In this document: piece after piece, positions 52,810-64,000 of the stretch
How positions within the stretch are numbered: position 1 is the first letter of the stretch
Layout of the letters: every line of letters begins with the position of its first letter
Source: Megaleporinus macrocephalus
Taxonomy: Eukaryota > Chordata > Actinopteri > Characiformes > Anostomidae
Direction: 5' to 3'
Length of the DNA: 64,000 bases
Assembly (NCBI GenBank): GCA_021613375.1
Contig: CM038725.1
Span: 16,236,675-16,300,674 of the forward strand
Made by a program: the position numbers and the translations under genes
Notes under the pieces: model-generated
Database searches by the model: none
What the model saw: only the letters and a program-made list of their open reading frames with translations
Told to the model about the DNA's origin: nothing

Positions 52810-52888
<79 letters not shown>

Positions 52889-55800
52889 CTATTTCCCAGG
52901 CCTTTTCCTCCTAAATGTTCTTATGTTTTTTTAATTCTTGCCTAGGTACTATTTTAACATTTAATCTTAACGTTTTTGTATTGATAGTTTTTATATTTCT
53001 TTGTTTTATATTATTTGCTGTTATTATGACTTGTACAGCACTGTGGTTGGCTTCTACAGACTTTAAAACGTGCTTTATAAATAAGATTGATTTGACTAAT
53101 AATAAACATTCTTCTTATTATAATTATCACCATTATAATTCTTTTAGTAGTATAAAATGGTATAATATAGTATTATGCCAGGTTATCTTATAAATGGTCC
53201 GGTAATGAGTTCTAGCAGTCATAGTCTGACAGGCTGCATGTATTTTTGTCATTGATGAGTAACTGCTTTCTGAAACAGAAGACAGATGAAGACTGTTTTT
53301 CAGGTGAATGATTCAACTTGGCACATAAAATGTTTGGAGTGCTCCGTGTGCAGAACATCTTTACATCAACACAACAGCTGCTACATCAGGAATCAGGAGA
53401 TTTTCTGTAAGATGGATTATGACAGGTGGGCCTTGTTTGAGTTTCATATATAAACACCTCAGATCTGCCTGTGAAAAAATGCCTGCAAATAGCTTAATTT
53501 CCCAACGAGCATGCCACTGTTTCAGGGAAAGTTAATCATGTACTAAAATTAATATTAATGAAACCAATAACATCTCTGAAGTCATCTTTGATATCAAAGA
53601 ATGTGTTTCATTTGTTTTCATGCACTTGAAAATTTGTGCTTCATGTTGTTTTTAACCTCTAAGTGTTGACAAAAGAGCATGTGAGGTAACAGCAGTAAAA
53701 TATAGCAAAATAAAATATATTTTTATTATTAAAGTAAACACTCATTGTAGTTTCATTTGTTTTTCAGTACCTTTGGTATAAAGTGTGCTTGGTGTGGCCA
53801 TCACATCAGCTCGACTGACTGGGTTCGCAAGGCCAAAAGCTTCACCTATCACCTGGCCTGCTTCGCCTGTTTCTCCTGCAAAAGACAGCTGTCGACAGGA
53901 GAGGAGTTCGGTTTAGTGGACAGCAGGGTTCTGTGCCGCGTACACTATGATATTGTGGTGGAAAGCTTGGCAGCTGAGCATGGTCAGTTCACATTCAAAA
54001 CCTTTTAGGACACAGCAACAGTCGTGCGTGTTCTGTGTAATTGTATGTAGGTTGTCTTTTATGTACCTCTATGTGTAGCATTTAATGGAAATCAATGAAG
54101 AAATGATTTATTCCAAGTCGTTTTGGAACATTTCTATTGGTGCTTCCATCATGAAAGGCAGCTAGAGATTTCAAATGATATAAAGAATTGAGATTTGAGA
54201 ACCTGGCAACAGCGATATTCACATTGCCTACACAGCTTTTGAAATTTCCTACTTTTTCTTTTCAACTAAATAAGACCTTTTACCAGAGAACTGCTAAACG
54301 TCAATACTTTGGGTGTACTTTGTTAAATTCTTCCTGATATGAAGAGTAGATTTGCGAGAAACTACTGACAGTTTTCTTTTCCATGCTATGGTTAAAAGCA
54401 AATACTGTAATCAAAGTAAAAAAGCAGCTGATTATAAACTTTTAGATACGTTTTAATACGTAACATTGTAAAATAACTGTAATTGTGTAAGCTGGCTGTC
54501 ATTCTTATTATGGGTTATTTATGATAATGTTATTTGCTTTAGTGTAATGCTGCAGTATTAATTACAGGAGTGTATGAAATTGATTTTTTTCCTCTGGTGC
54601 ATGGTTAGGTCTGGAGGGAGCTCTACCTTCAGACTGCCTGTCGAAGCCTTCCAAAAGAGCCCGCACCTCCTTCACTGCCGAGCAGCTACAGGTACCTGTA
54701 AAGAGGAATAGAAGAGCTTTGGCAGAATGATGTTGCTTTTACAAGTCAAATTTTCACTCCTCTCTCAGGTTATGCAGATACAGTTCACCCAGGATAACAA
54801 CCCCGACGCCCAGACTCTACAGAAACTGGCAGACATGACGGGACTGAGCCGAAGAGTCATACAGGTGAAGTGACACTTCACATTGATGAGCACATGCATG
54901 CACAGGTTGTGACTGGTGAAATGAAGCAGTACTATTCTATTCTTTATTCATGAAGTGTGAATACATGCTATCTGTGGTCGTTCTTATAACTGCATACCAC
55001 ATATAGTCATGTTCATAGTAGTAATTAAGCCACCCACTCACACTGTAATAAACAATCAGGTATTTTTACTTTAAGTCACTTGGCTGCCAGAAAGAGGTAT
55101 TTAAATTGGTTCTAACCCAGTTCTTGAGAATTTACTGTTAGAATCGTTTCCGGTGGTGGTGATAGGAACCAGATTAAGCCTTTAATGCTACATCACAGAA
55201 AGTTAGACTATGAAAATATCAAAGAAATGCAGATATGATGGCTGACATACTGCATTACAACAGTTTGTCGATATGTTTTTGGTCTAAACTGCATTATTAT
55301 TATTTTGGCAGTAAATGTACATGTAGGGTTTTATAAGACAATTGTACCCAAAGACAACTTTTGTTTAGATTTATCACTATTGTATCATTATCAGCTTGTA
55401 AACATTCAGAAGACATATTTAGGTTCACTGGTCATTTCTGAGAAACTAATTAAGATGGCTATTTATTTTTTTGCTGTAGACAATTCTAAGGCTATAAGTT
55501 TCTCTAATTGATTTTGCATTAAAACAAACTGAATGACTTTTTGATCTCATTTACTTTTTGAAAAATTCCTTTTAACATTATAAGATAATTAGACCCCAAA
55601 TTATTTATAACAACAAAAACATCTTTCATGCTATCTGAGTACAATGATGAATCTAGAAGGGGCTTAAAAAAAAGATGACAATACTAAAGTATTGTTCTAT
55701 TTTAGTTTTTTACAGTTTCTTTAGCCAAAAAATAAATAACCAAATAGTACATCTAGAGTTTAAGAGGTTCAAATTGATCACTTTCACAGGTTTGGTTTCA

Positions 55801-57227
55801 AAACTGCCGTGCGAGACACAAGAAGCACCCCGGCATGATGCTGGATGAGCTGCATTACTCACCATTCAACAAATCTGAGACAGCTCAGCTTGGAGCCATG
55901 CATCAGCATGTCAACGGTGAGTCAGCTCAATGAGATTCAGCAACCTTTCTGCAAAACAACAAAACAACTCCTTAACCTTTCTGACTTTTTCATACTGCAT
56001 TGACCAGCTAAACTTTAATGCCAGTTGAGAATTACATTGTGGGAAAATTTCTTGACTGATGGACCAACAGAAATGATGAGTCTGTAAGATATGGTGTTTC
56101 AGTGCGACATCGTTTTCATTACAGCAAATAGAGCAGTGTTTGAACCCTGAGTGTTTATATGTTTATGTTTGCACCTCGAGCACAGCTTTCATGCATGCAT
56201 ACTAGGAGCATGCCAATACCTTTGGCGTAGGAACTGGGAGGAATGGGGGGAAGTGTCCCACCCAATATCAGAAACAGGTAGAGATGTCCCACCTAAAAAT
56301 TAAATCACAGAAACCGTTTTTTGTTAAAGGGCATTTTGGCAGCCTTTGCAATTTAGGCGCTGTGTTTGTTGTTAGCAACGGGCTCTGGTTGTTAGGTGGT
56401 TGTTCGCTGGAGCATGAGGTAGCTCGTGCCAACTTTAAACACGAGGTCAGTGATGAGAGCAGTGAATATCAGTGATGACCATATACACTGCAAGGAGGGT
56501 TATATTAACTTTTGTCAAAAAGCACTCTAAAACGTAAAGTAATTAATAAAAGTACACCATCGTTAGAAGTGCTTTCAGTAGTGGAACACTAGTTTGGGAC
56601 ACAGCCTTACTGTCTAACATTAATGTTAGTCTTGTCTAGTCAGGAAACCTCAACATACATTGCCTTGTCTTTTCATTTTAGCATCATGCCATCAAAGATA
56701 ATAATACTTTTTGGTTATACATGTATATAATTCAGACACTACATGAATAATTTAAAAGTACCATGTAATGTGAAGTATCTTGTTTAGTTTGTAAAGTGAC
56801 CTTTAATTTGATTTATTTAATAATAAATGGAATTACAGATAATATTGTGTTTTTTTATTTATTTGCAATTTGATGTAATTCTACAAATGCTGTTCTACAT
56901 CACTACATACAGTGATTTACTACCTTACCTACAGTGGAATCAACTTATAGGTAATATTTTAGGGGGTAGGGTGGGCTTGGATTCATATTAGTTAATGTTT
57001 CTTTCTAAGAGACAAAAGTTCACTTAAGACAGAAATGATTTTAAGGAAACTACAGAAATAATTTGCTATGTTCATTTCTTTTCTCTTTCTCAGACCAGTC
57101 ACTGTCTTTGAGAGCCTCACAGAGTCTTGCCATGATGGTACCTTTGAGTTACCAGCAGGACAGCTCATGTTTTGGAGAAGAAACAGAAATGGAGCCACAG
57201 GAGCCAACAGGGTCTTTTCAGATTTGA
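52326..57227 (+). CDS. lhx6: LIM-homeobox transcription factor, LHX6/LHX8 group
   Basis: Eight coding exons: 52326-52328, 52595-52717, 53304-53425, 53768-53982, 54609-54691, 54769-54864, 55790-55916, 57094-57227, giving 300 residues with consistent phases. LIM domain 1 begins at Cys28 (CARC...WHIKC...CSVC) and LIM domain 2 at Cys89 (CAWC...YHLAC...CFSC); all zinc ligands are present. The homeodomain is at about 170-229 ([13 protein letters not shown] ... [15 protein letters not shown]), split by two introns. ADMTGLSRR in the homeodomain and ELHYSPF after it fit LHX6 better than LHX8. In mammals these factors act in forebrain interneurons, craniofacial mesenchyme and, for LHX8, oocytes. Exon 1 codes for only the ATG. 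The N-terminus is short (27 residues before LIM1), so this may be a short-isoform start or a fish-specific paralogue. Confidence 0.9.
52811..52888. repeat. palindromic (ATA)n-(TTA)n microsatellite
   Basis: About 47 bp of AAT-type repeats run directly into about 30 bp of ATT-type repeats, so the tract is self-complementary. Lies in intron 2 of the LIM-homeobox gene. Confidence 0.92.
52990..53100 (+). repeat. LINE-like 3' tail
   Basis: GCACTGTGGTTGGCTTCTAC and AACGTGCTTTATAAATAAG resemble the '..GCGCTATATAAATAAA' end of fish L2/CR1-type LINEs. It is diverged and short. Confidence 0.35.
55075..55190. repeat. arm of the 9615-10185 fold-back family
   Basis: It contains GGTGGTGGTGATAGGAACC preceded by GAGAATTTACTGTTAGAA, the inner edge of the left arm at 9615-9745. 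Lies in intron 6 of the LIM-homeobox gene. Confidence 0.5.
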
Positions 57228-57329
57228 TGTGTTGACTTGTGTGTAACGGAGAACAATTGTAAGTTTAATATGTAAATTAAGACAAAAGCACAGCAGAGAT
57301 GGACCATATCATGTATGTATAAAACATAA

Positions 57330-57660
57330 TATATTTCCAAAGGTTTGTAGACATCTGTTTATTAAATAAATCCAAAAGGCTTTTATGGGGAGTTTATCAC
57401 TCTTTGCTGTAGTAACAGCTTCTTACTCATCTGGAAAGGCTTTACATTTGTTGGAACACTGCTGTGAGGATCTGATTGTATTCATTAGTGACATCTGGTA
57501 CTGATGCTGGGTGATTAGTTCTGGAACACAAATGCACCTTCAACTCATCTCAGACGTACTGGATGGAGCTCTATTCCTCGGGAGAACACTTTTTTGTTGC
57601 TCCACCACCCAGTTATTTAAACCTATCTAGCTGATGTTTACCTTTGCACCGTCTACACCA
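57330..57660. repeat. diverged transposon-derived repeat
   Basis: CCAAAGGTTTGTAGACATCT and CACCTTCAACTCATCTCAGA are words of a widespread fish Tc1-related repeat. TTCAACTCATCYCAGAGGTACTGGAT-like sequence is shared with 62590-62850. An AATAAA at 57365-57370 within it could serve as the LIM-homeobox gene's poly(A) signal. Confidence 0.45.
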
Positions 57661-60600
57661 TCACATTTTACTGCCTATGCTTTTGCAAAGGAGATCATCA
57701 AGCTGAACGTGTACAAAGACTACATATTTAATGTTGAAACTGAATTTTTTTGTTTTTTTGTCTGCTATGAATTTGATGCCAGCAATTTATTTAAAACCGT
57801 TTGGACAGGTTCATGTTTACCAATCTGTTCATGACTTCTTTTAACAGCACAAATGTTTGGGAACTGAGGAAAGCAACTGCTGTATTTTTTAAAGTAAACT
57901 GTTTTCCCATTCTTGGTTCATATAGGATTTGCATTTGGTTTGCTGTCGTCTTGCTAAAATAATCAACGACTGAAAACAGACTCTCTCCTCTCCATCTTTT
58001 CTCCATTGGACATACCATCTATAATTTCCCAAAATAATTAAAATTTTTATTTGTCTAACCAGAGGACACTTCAGGACACTTCAGGACACTTTTATTATTT
58101 CAGGCTCAGAGTTTCTGGATCATGTTTATATGTGGTTTCTTGTTTGTGTGGTAGAGCTTTAACTTAACTGTTTGTGGATGTAGCTATGAAGTGTTTCTGA
58201 GCCCCTGCAGTGATTTCTACTACAGAATCGTGTCTATTTTTTTATTGCAGCACCATCTAACAGCCCAAAGATCATGGCCATCCAGTAATGGTAATTTTTC
58301 TAGATATTTTCTGGATATTTTAATGATATGTAGAGTAGATGTTGAAATCTTTGCTATTTTACATTAAGAAACATTAACATATATATTATAACATATATAT
58401 TATCATATATATTAACATATATTTTTCAAAACAACCTATACAGTTTTCCCAGTTTCAACATTAGATTGAATGTCTTTGTATTATTTTAAGTTAAATATAG
58501 GGTTGAAATAAATTGCACTTCATAGCATACTGTTTTCATTCAATTTTTTTTTTGAAACAGGGTTATGACTTAATGAATTAGACAGAGTGTCTGGATGTAT
58601 GTTGCAGTATATGGAACAGTACTGAACTGTGTGCATTAATATGACTTGTTTAAAATTTGCAAATATAACATCTAGATTTCATGGGTAAACTTTGCACTGT
58701 AAATTCTATTTAGTTAAACTTGTTTAAAAAAAATGCAAACCAATCAAAATCAATTAAAGAGAAGTCTACTTTTTGCACATTCTAAATAACACACTAATTT
58801 ATATTTCTGCAAGTTACAATTTTTTCGTTGTGTTTACTTGAACAGCAATTTGATTCGCTTGTTAAAACTATGCAAACTGATTGTCTTACAAAGATTTAGT
58901 AAGTTTTACTTGTGTATTTGAAGTGCTTTGAGGAAAGTGCAAATGTTTCAAGGAAGCTGATTGGCTTACAAAACACATTGTCACTTTCCAAATAAGAACA
59001 AGTGTCACCAAAATGGCAACTTTAGAGGAGAAGCCAAAAACTTTCTTATCTTTCAATGTAAGTTATTTCTATTGGTCCATTCATCTTAACATTTTCACAC
59101 AGTAGCTGCTGTATTCAATAATGCAGAGTAATAAAAATGGACATATTTGTCTTTGGTCAGCAATAAAATGTGTATTGTTACACTTCAGTAAAACAATTAA
59201 ATTGTAGTAACTTAATTAATTTTGCTGAACTTAAAAATGATAGCCCTATTGATTTAGTAATTTTAATTTACTGCTAGAATAAAGTAGATTATAATCCAAA
59301 TGTATATTGCATTGTAAATGCCTGATAACAATACACACTGATGACAATGTCTTATCCAATTTAGCTTAAGTCTGATAATATCTTTTAAATCTAAGTTGTG
59401 CCACCTTAAATCTTTGAATAAGCTGTGCAGTGAGGTTTTACAGTGTATTTAAGCTTTAAGCCCTATTTTTAGTTGAGGATGAGTTTATTCCAATAAACTT
59501 ACATCAGCCGCAGAGGTAGACATTATCTTACTTTCCATCTCGCTTACACAGGAAATATCTGCATGCTGCACACTTCTTATAAAAGATTATTAATTATCAG
59601 CATGTCAGGCTATATGACTTCTGCAGATAACATTGTTGTCAGACCGTAAATATGTAATTAATATAAAATATATTTATACTTTGCATGCATATAAAAGGGT
59701 ATTTAAGAATATTGAATATTGGACTTAGATGCTTCTACAAAACTGCTCAGACCATCCTAAATCGTTTTCAAGTCACTGCAGTATTCTTTGGTATGTAATG
59801 ATGGAGATGAAGGTTGAAGGTCTTCAATTTTGGCTTTGTGTGTTTAATAGATACCACAATTCACCCAATGGGCAATCTCACGATGTCCATTATACAATTC
59901 ATCCTTTGAGCAATTTAATGGGGACCATAACAGGCACTGAACTCAGCATGTGTTATTGATCATTTATTGATGTGTCCATTTTAAGGCCATTTCTTAAAAT
60001 ATTCTCAAAGTGTTGTATTGATTAGCCTGCACTTAGACCTGCTGAGAAATTGCAGCTTTGTGAAAAGGCAAGGCGATTCAAAAATGACCAGAAAATGATA
60101 TAGAAACGACCACACGCTCCTACTCATTCATAGGTCATTTGTAAACTCTGCCTCTGAAACACTGACTAAGTGATTAAAAAATGTTCAAATCTCTGTTGCG
60201 AATAACATGACTTGAGGGATCACATGCAGCACAAAGAGAATGGGAATATTTGAATATTTGGCAACAGCATTATCTCAAATTTTAATTTAAGCTCACCTTC
60301 ACAGAGTCCATCACTCCCAGTTCATTAGTTTATTGGTGAAAATGAGCATTCATCTCACATTTTCATTCCCATCAGGATAATACATAACCTTCTCCACTGT
60401 CCACATCTACCTCTACATCGAAAAAAGATCCATCAAAGGGAAGACAGTAAGGTAATAATAGATACCATGTAGTAAGTACATGATACAAATCTTTACATTT
60501 ACATGTATAAACTAGGAACACACTGACCACTGCAAAGAGTGAAAATGTATACTGCATACAAAACATTATTCAAAGTGTACTTGCATGTTTTCTCCACACG

Positions 60601-61028
60601 ATGGCACTGATAACTTTCACTTCAAGGTACTGCTGATGTAACAACCTCACTGATTTATTTTATCCAATAGAAAAAAAAACTTATTTTTTACTTAACTTTA
60701 GTCAGTAGTGTTGCTAAAACTTTTAGGATTGGGTGGGCTGGTAGGACCCAGAGAGTTAACTGGAATGACACAGAATGCTGTATTAAACAGCATTCTGTAT
60801 TAAAACGACATAAAGATTGCTGTATTGCATTTCTCTGTATACTATTTCCAAATATAAACTGAAAGATAAAACGTGTATCATTGATGGATGTATTGTTGTC
60901 ATTAATGGGGATATTATGTTTTTGAATCCAGTATATTAAATTCATTACTTTTTTCAGTGCATAAGGCTATTCTAGGAGAATTCCACAGATTTTTCAAAAC
61001 TCCTGAATAACTCATTGGTTATAATATA
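57661..61028. other. intergenic, no gene seen
   Basis: AT-rich DNA with minor repeats: three tandem copies of AGGACACTTC at about 58063-58093, an AT-rich ATATATTA-type cluster at 58370-58430, and a repeat at 58960-59090 shared with ptgs1 intron 4. Short open frames have no support. Confidence 0.5.
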
Positions 61029-61094
61029 AGAGTCTCTATAAGACTCTATATGACTCTATAAGACTCTATTATACTCTATAAGAGTCTTATAGAG
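61029..61094. repeat. tandem AGACTCTATA repeat with self-pairing
   Basis: About five copies of a 10-11 bp unit (AGACTCTATA), the last in a palindromic arrangement (CTCTATAAGAGTCTTATAGAG), so the tract can form a hairpin. Confidence 0.8.
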
Positions 61095-61740
61095 CAGTGG
61101 CCTAAAATGGTTCTACTGCACAGAAACCTACAGACTCTAAGCCATTGATTTAACATTTGAGTTTTTATATGTAGTGTTGCTGACGGCACATCAATGATCA
61201 ATCTGAGAGACTATTTTGCCTTGGAACACCCTCAATATATCCCTTCACTGTGAATGGATTAAAATAAACTGATTTACACCATGGTTTATTAATGATGTCT
61301 GACTCACTTTCCATAACTTGGCTGCCTTATTCTTGGGTGGAACTGTCTGTTTCTAGGTTATGCTTCTGACTCTAGTTACTATAAATTACTCATTTGTTAT
61401 TTTTTAAATTACTGGTATAGTCCAGTCTGAAATGGCTATAGTGTGACTATCTGCTAACATAGATGCTGCGAATAACTTAGCTAATAACATTAGCTAGAAA
61501 ATATAGTAGTTCTATATATATTTTTTTAATGTAATATTTATTGTGTGGCTAATAAGGTAGTAATATAGCAAGGCTGGCCACTTCCTATTTCCCTCTGTAT
61601 TTCAAAAACACCCAGAAGCCAGTCCTCAGCGAATGTTAGAGATGGAGATGGATGGACAAAGCAAAAAAATGAAACGTTTAAACAGTTTCTTTCCTTTAAT
61701 TAAGGAAATAGAGGGATATATTTCACAAAAAAAGCAAAGC

Positions 61741-62101
61741 TTTGGTTGGCAGTATTGCTGCAGAGTACTACTGATTGGCATTACTGCTACTGAACACTGA
61801 TTGGTTGGCATTACGGCTATTGAGTGCCAAACTATTAGCATAACTGCTACCGAGTGCTGATCGGTTGGCATTATTGCTACTAAAAGCTAAATGGTTGGCA
61901 TTAATGCTATCGAGTGCTGATTCGTTAGCATTACTGCTGCTTGGGGCTTTATGGTTGGTGTTACTGTTGTTGGGTGCTGATTAGTTAGCATTACTGCTGC
62001 TGAATGCTGATGGTTGGCATTACTGCTACTGAATGCTGATAGGCTGGCATTCCTGCTACTTAGTACTGGTGGTTGGTATTACTGCTGCTAAGAGCTGATT
62101 A
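61741..62101. repeat. minisatellite, about 12 units of 30 bp
   Basis: Imperfect tandem units of the form TGATTGGTTGGCATTACTGC plus TRCTGARTGC, repeating about 12 times over 360 bp. Units are diverged by several substitutions each. The minus-strand open frame at 61626-61871 is a by-product of this repeat. Confidence 0.85.
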
Positions 62102-62148
62102 GCTTTTGAAGACCCTACATAGGATTCTCTGTAACTGTAGACACCAGT

Positions 62149-62215
62149 GTAATCAATCAATCAGTAAACCTTTATTACAACATTGAGGGAGACCCTCATT
62201 TACAGTGTAGCCGAG
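62149..62215 (-). repeat. LINE-like 3' end, minus strand
   Basis: AATCAATCAATCAGTAAACC followed by TTTATTACAACATTGAGGGA. Read on the minus strand this gives a '..CTCCCTCAATGTTGTAATAAA' end with a short TGAT tail repeat, as in fish L2-type LINEs. Confidence 0.45.
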
Positions 62216-62589
62216 CATTAAAATTTTAACAAAAAAGGGATTGAAAAATTTATTTTAATATGAGTACTTAAAATATAAAATAAACAATATTAACAGAATA
62301 ACAAAATTAAGTAAGATAAATCATAAAGGAAAAACAAATAGAGACTAAATAATAATAATAACAGTATTAGCGGGGGCACCCTCTAACTAAACATGAAATA
62401 ATAAAAAATAAAATGTAAAAGAAGGAAATATGCTGCTGGGTCCGACTCTACATGATTCTCTTTGTCTGCTAACAAAAGTGTGATGTATGATTTTGACAGT
62501 ACAACCAGTATTAGCTACTAACTTAACACTGCAAGGAAGGTACATGGTTAATCAGCTTGTTAGGTCACTTTACATTTGTACTTTGGAAC

Positions 62590-62850
62590 AAGACTCTGAG
62601 ACATGATAAAATGTTATAATCGTGACAGCCCTTCTTCAACTCATCCCAGAGGTACTGGATTAAGCTACAGAGAACGGAGTTCCACTGTTCCAAAGCACAA
62701 TGCATGGGGCTTTACTCCCCTCTAGCTAATGCATGTCATTGAGCTTGGTGACATTGATGGCCACAGAGGTTCACATTCTATTGATCAATGCTTTTCTATG
62801 GTGATTATATCACCTGTGTGTGCACAGATGGAAATCTGGGTGCACCTTAA
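62590..62850. repeat. second copy of the 57330-57660 repeat family
   Basis: It shares CTTCAACTCATCCCAGAGGT with 57330-57660 and continues with AAAGCACAATGCATGGGGCT. No coding frame is intact. Confidence 0.45.
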
Positions 62851-63945
62851 AGTAACTGTAATCACTAATTAGAAGGCTTGTCTGGGTATAGTACATTATT
62901 CAAACTAGGACTAGCATCCGCTTAAATCCTCCTCCCATATGGGGATGCAGTGAGGCAGAGGCAGGGGGAACACTTGCTGTCATGCTTTCACACTGTCTCT
63001 CCTGTACTTTTGTCTTCCTGAATATTCTGCCTCCTGTGAGTAAACGGCAGATTTGTATAACCCTTCCTGCACTGACACAGAGGGCCACTGAGGACAATAG
63101 AGACTAGAATTAAGGATCATGACCTGATATGTGCGAGTCAGGTGATCAGCCCTACTCCCAGACTGGACCAGTTTCTCAGGGGTTTTGCCTTTCTGCTCTT
63201 TCTGACTGTCCATTGTTCGTGCTTCCTCCTGGCTAGTGTGGTCCGCGAGGGCCTGTCCCAATGTGGAGCAGAGTGCTCTGGTTTCAGGCTAATGTAGCCT
63301 CTCTCATTGGGAATGGACCGGTTTACCTAGAACCAAGTCGAAACTCCCCAAGTGTTAAACAGGTTATGCAGGACTGAGAAAAAGGTTTTCTCTAATTATA
63401 GTACACACAAAACTGACCAGGCATATTTACTGTTTGTAGTCGCTGGTCTTTATCTTGTATAATCTTTAGTTTAATGTGTTTGGTCTCCTTGAGCTATTTA
63501 TTTGTGATAAGATGAGGATTTACATGGAGTATTTTCAGAAATGTAGCCTTTATTGACCGTATTACATTATAATATATTTGATATTTTAATACTAACACAT
63601 AACATATTTAATCTACATAAGAGTTTTGAATCATTTGTAAATTTCTATATTCAAAGAGGCTGAAAAGATAACAGATTAAAAGATATTAGGTGGTTTGAAG
63701 GACTATCTTACGGTACCGACAAGCTGCCAGTTCTGTAGTTGTGGCGTTTCTGGCAAACATCCGTATTTGTTTTTGACATGTTGTGTTGTTAAAATCATCT
63801 GGTGTCTTTAAGCGATTGACAAAAACAACAAATAGCCTGCAAGCTGTACCTGGTGTCTGGAATAATCTGATTGGCTGCCGATGGACAGTTACAGCCAGTA
63901 AAATTCAGGAGCAACGTCAGTACAAACACCCTGCCTACCTGTGCA
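62851..63945. other. intergenic, nothing certain
   Basis: 62900-63330 is somewhat richer in GC and holds a 93-codon minus-strand frame (62980-63261) without a recognisable domain. It could be repeat-derived or part of an unseen exon. The rest is AT-rich. Confidence 0.35.
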
Positions 63946-63952
63946 TATATAA
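63946..63952 (+). promoter_or_regulatory. possible TATA box of a gene beyond the window
   Basis: TATATAA is followed by moderately GC-balanced sequence to the window end, with a spacing that would allow a TSS near 63980. No start codon is reached before the window stops. Confidence 0.25.
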
Positions 63953-64000
63953 TACACCTGCGCTAACAGGGTCTAAGCCAAACACAGACTGTGTCCATTT

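Noticed and set aside
62980..63261. 93-codon minus-strand frame
   Set aside because: The composition looks protein-like, but no domain, partner exon or promoter was found; it overlaps another frame and may derive from a repeat.
1..64000. CRISPR arrays, operons or bacterial features
   Set aside because: The tandem repeats found are microsatellites and a minisatellite without uniform spacers, and all genes have introns.

Overview
This window is vertebrate nuclear DNA, almost certainly from a ray-finned fish. It is AT-rich, carries long introns with GT/AG splice sites, and is full of microsatellites and inverted-repeat transposon remnants typical of teleosts. Four protein-coding genes can be built exon by exon with consistent splice phases. 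The species cannot be fixed from the sequence alone.

Layout. (1) At 1354-2297 (+) a small three-exon gene encodes a 133-residue protein with a signal peptide, a short coiled coil and a hydrophobic C-terminus resembling a GPI-attachment signal; I do not recognise it. (2) At 11736-24969 (+) a 17-exon gene encodes a 1066-residue type I membrane protein with six immunoglobulin domains, a Ser/Thr/Pro/Gln-rich stalk, one transmembrane segment and a proline-rich cytoplasmic tail; again I cannot name it. (3) At 30982-49893 (-) is the complete 11-exon prostaglandin G/H synthase 1 gene (ptgs1, cyclooxygenase-1, 599 residues), with a CpG-rich upstream region at about 49980-50475. (4) At 52326-57227 (+) is a complete 8-exon LIM-homeobox gene of the LHX6/LHX8 group (300 residues, closest to lhx6), behind a TATA box. 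A ptgs1 next to an LHX6-type gene resembles the human 9q33 neighbourhood as I remember it. From 57.2 kb to the end I see repeats and no convincing gene, except a possible promoter at the extreme right edge.

The rest is transposon debris: TTAA-flanked short inverted-repeat elements, a decayed Tc1-like copy, a fold-back element at the donor of ptgs1 exon 2, SINE and LINE tails, and several microsatellites. Notable points are (AT)n tracts at both ends of ptgs1 intron 6, COX-2-like residues in the COX-1 side pocket, and the two unrecognised cell-surface genes, which have compatible exon phases. All splice models are read by eye and have no transcript support here. Residue positions quoted for known families come from memory of those families.
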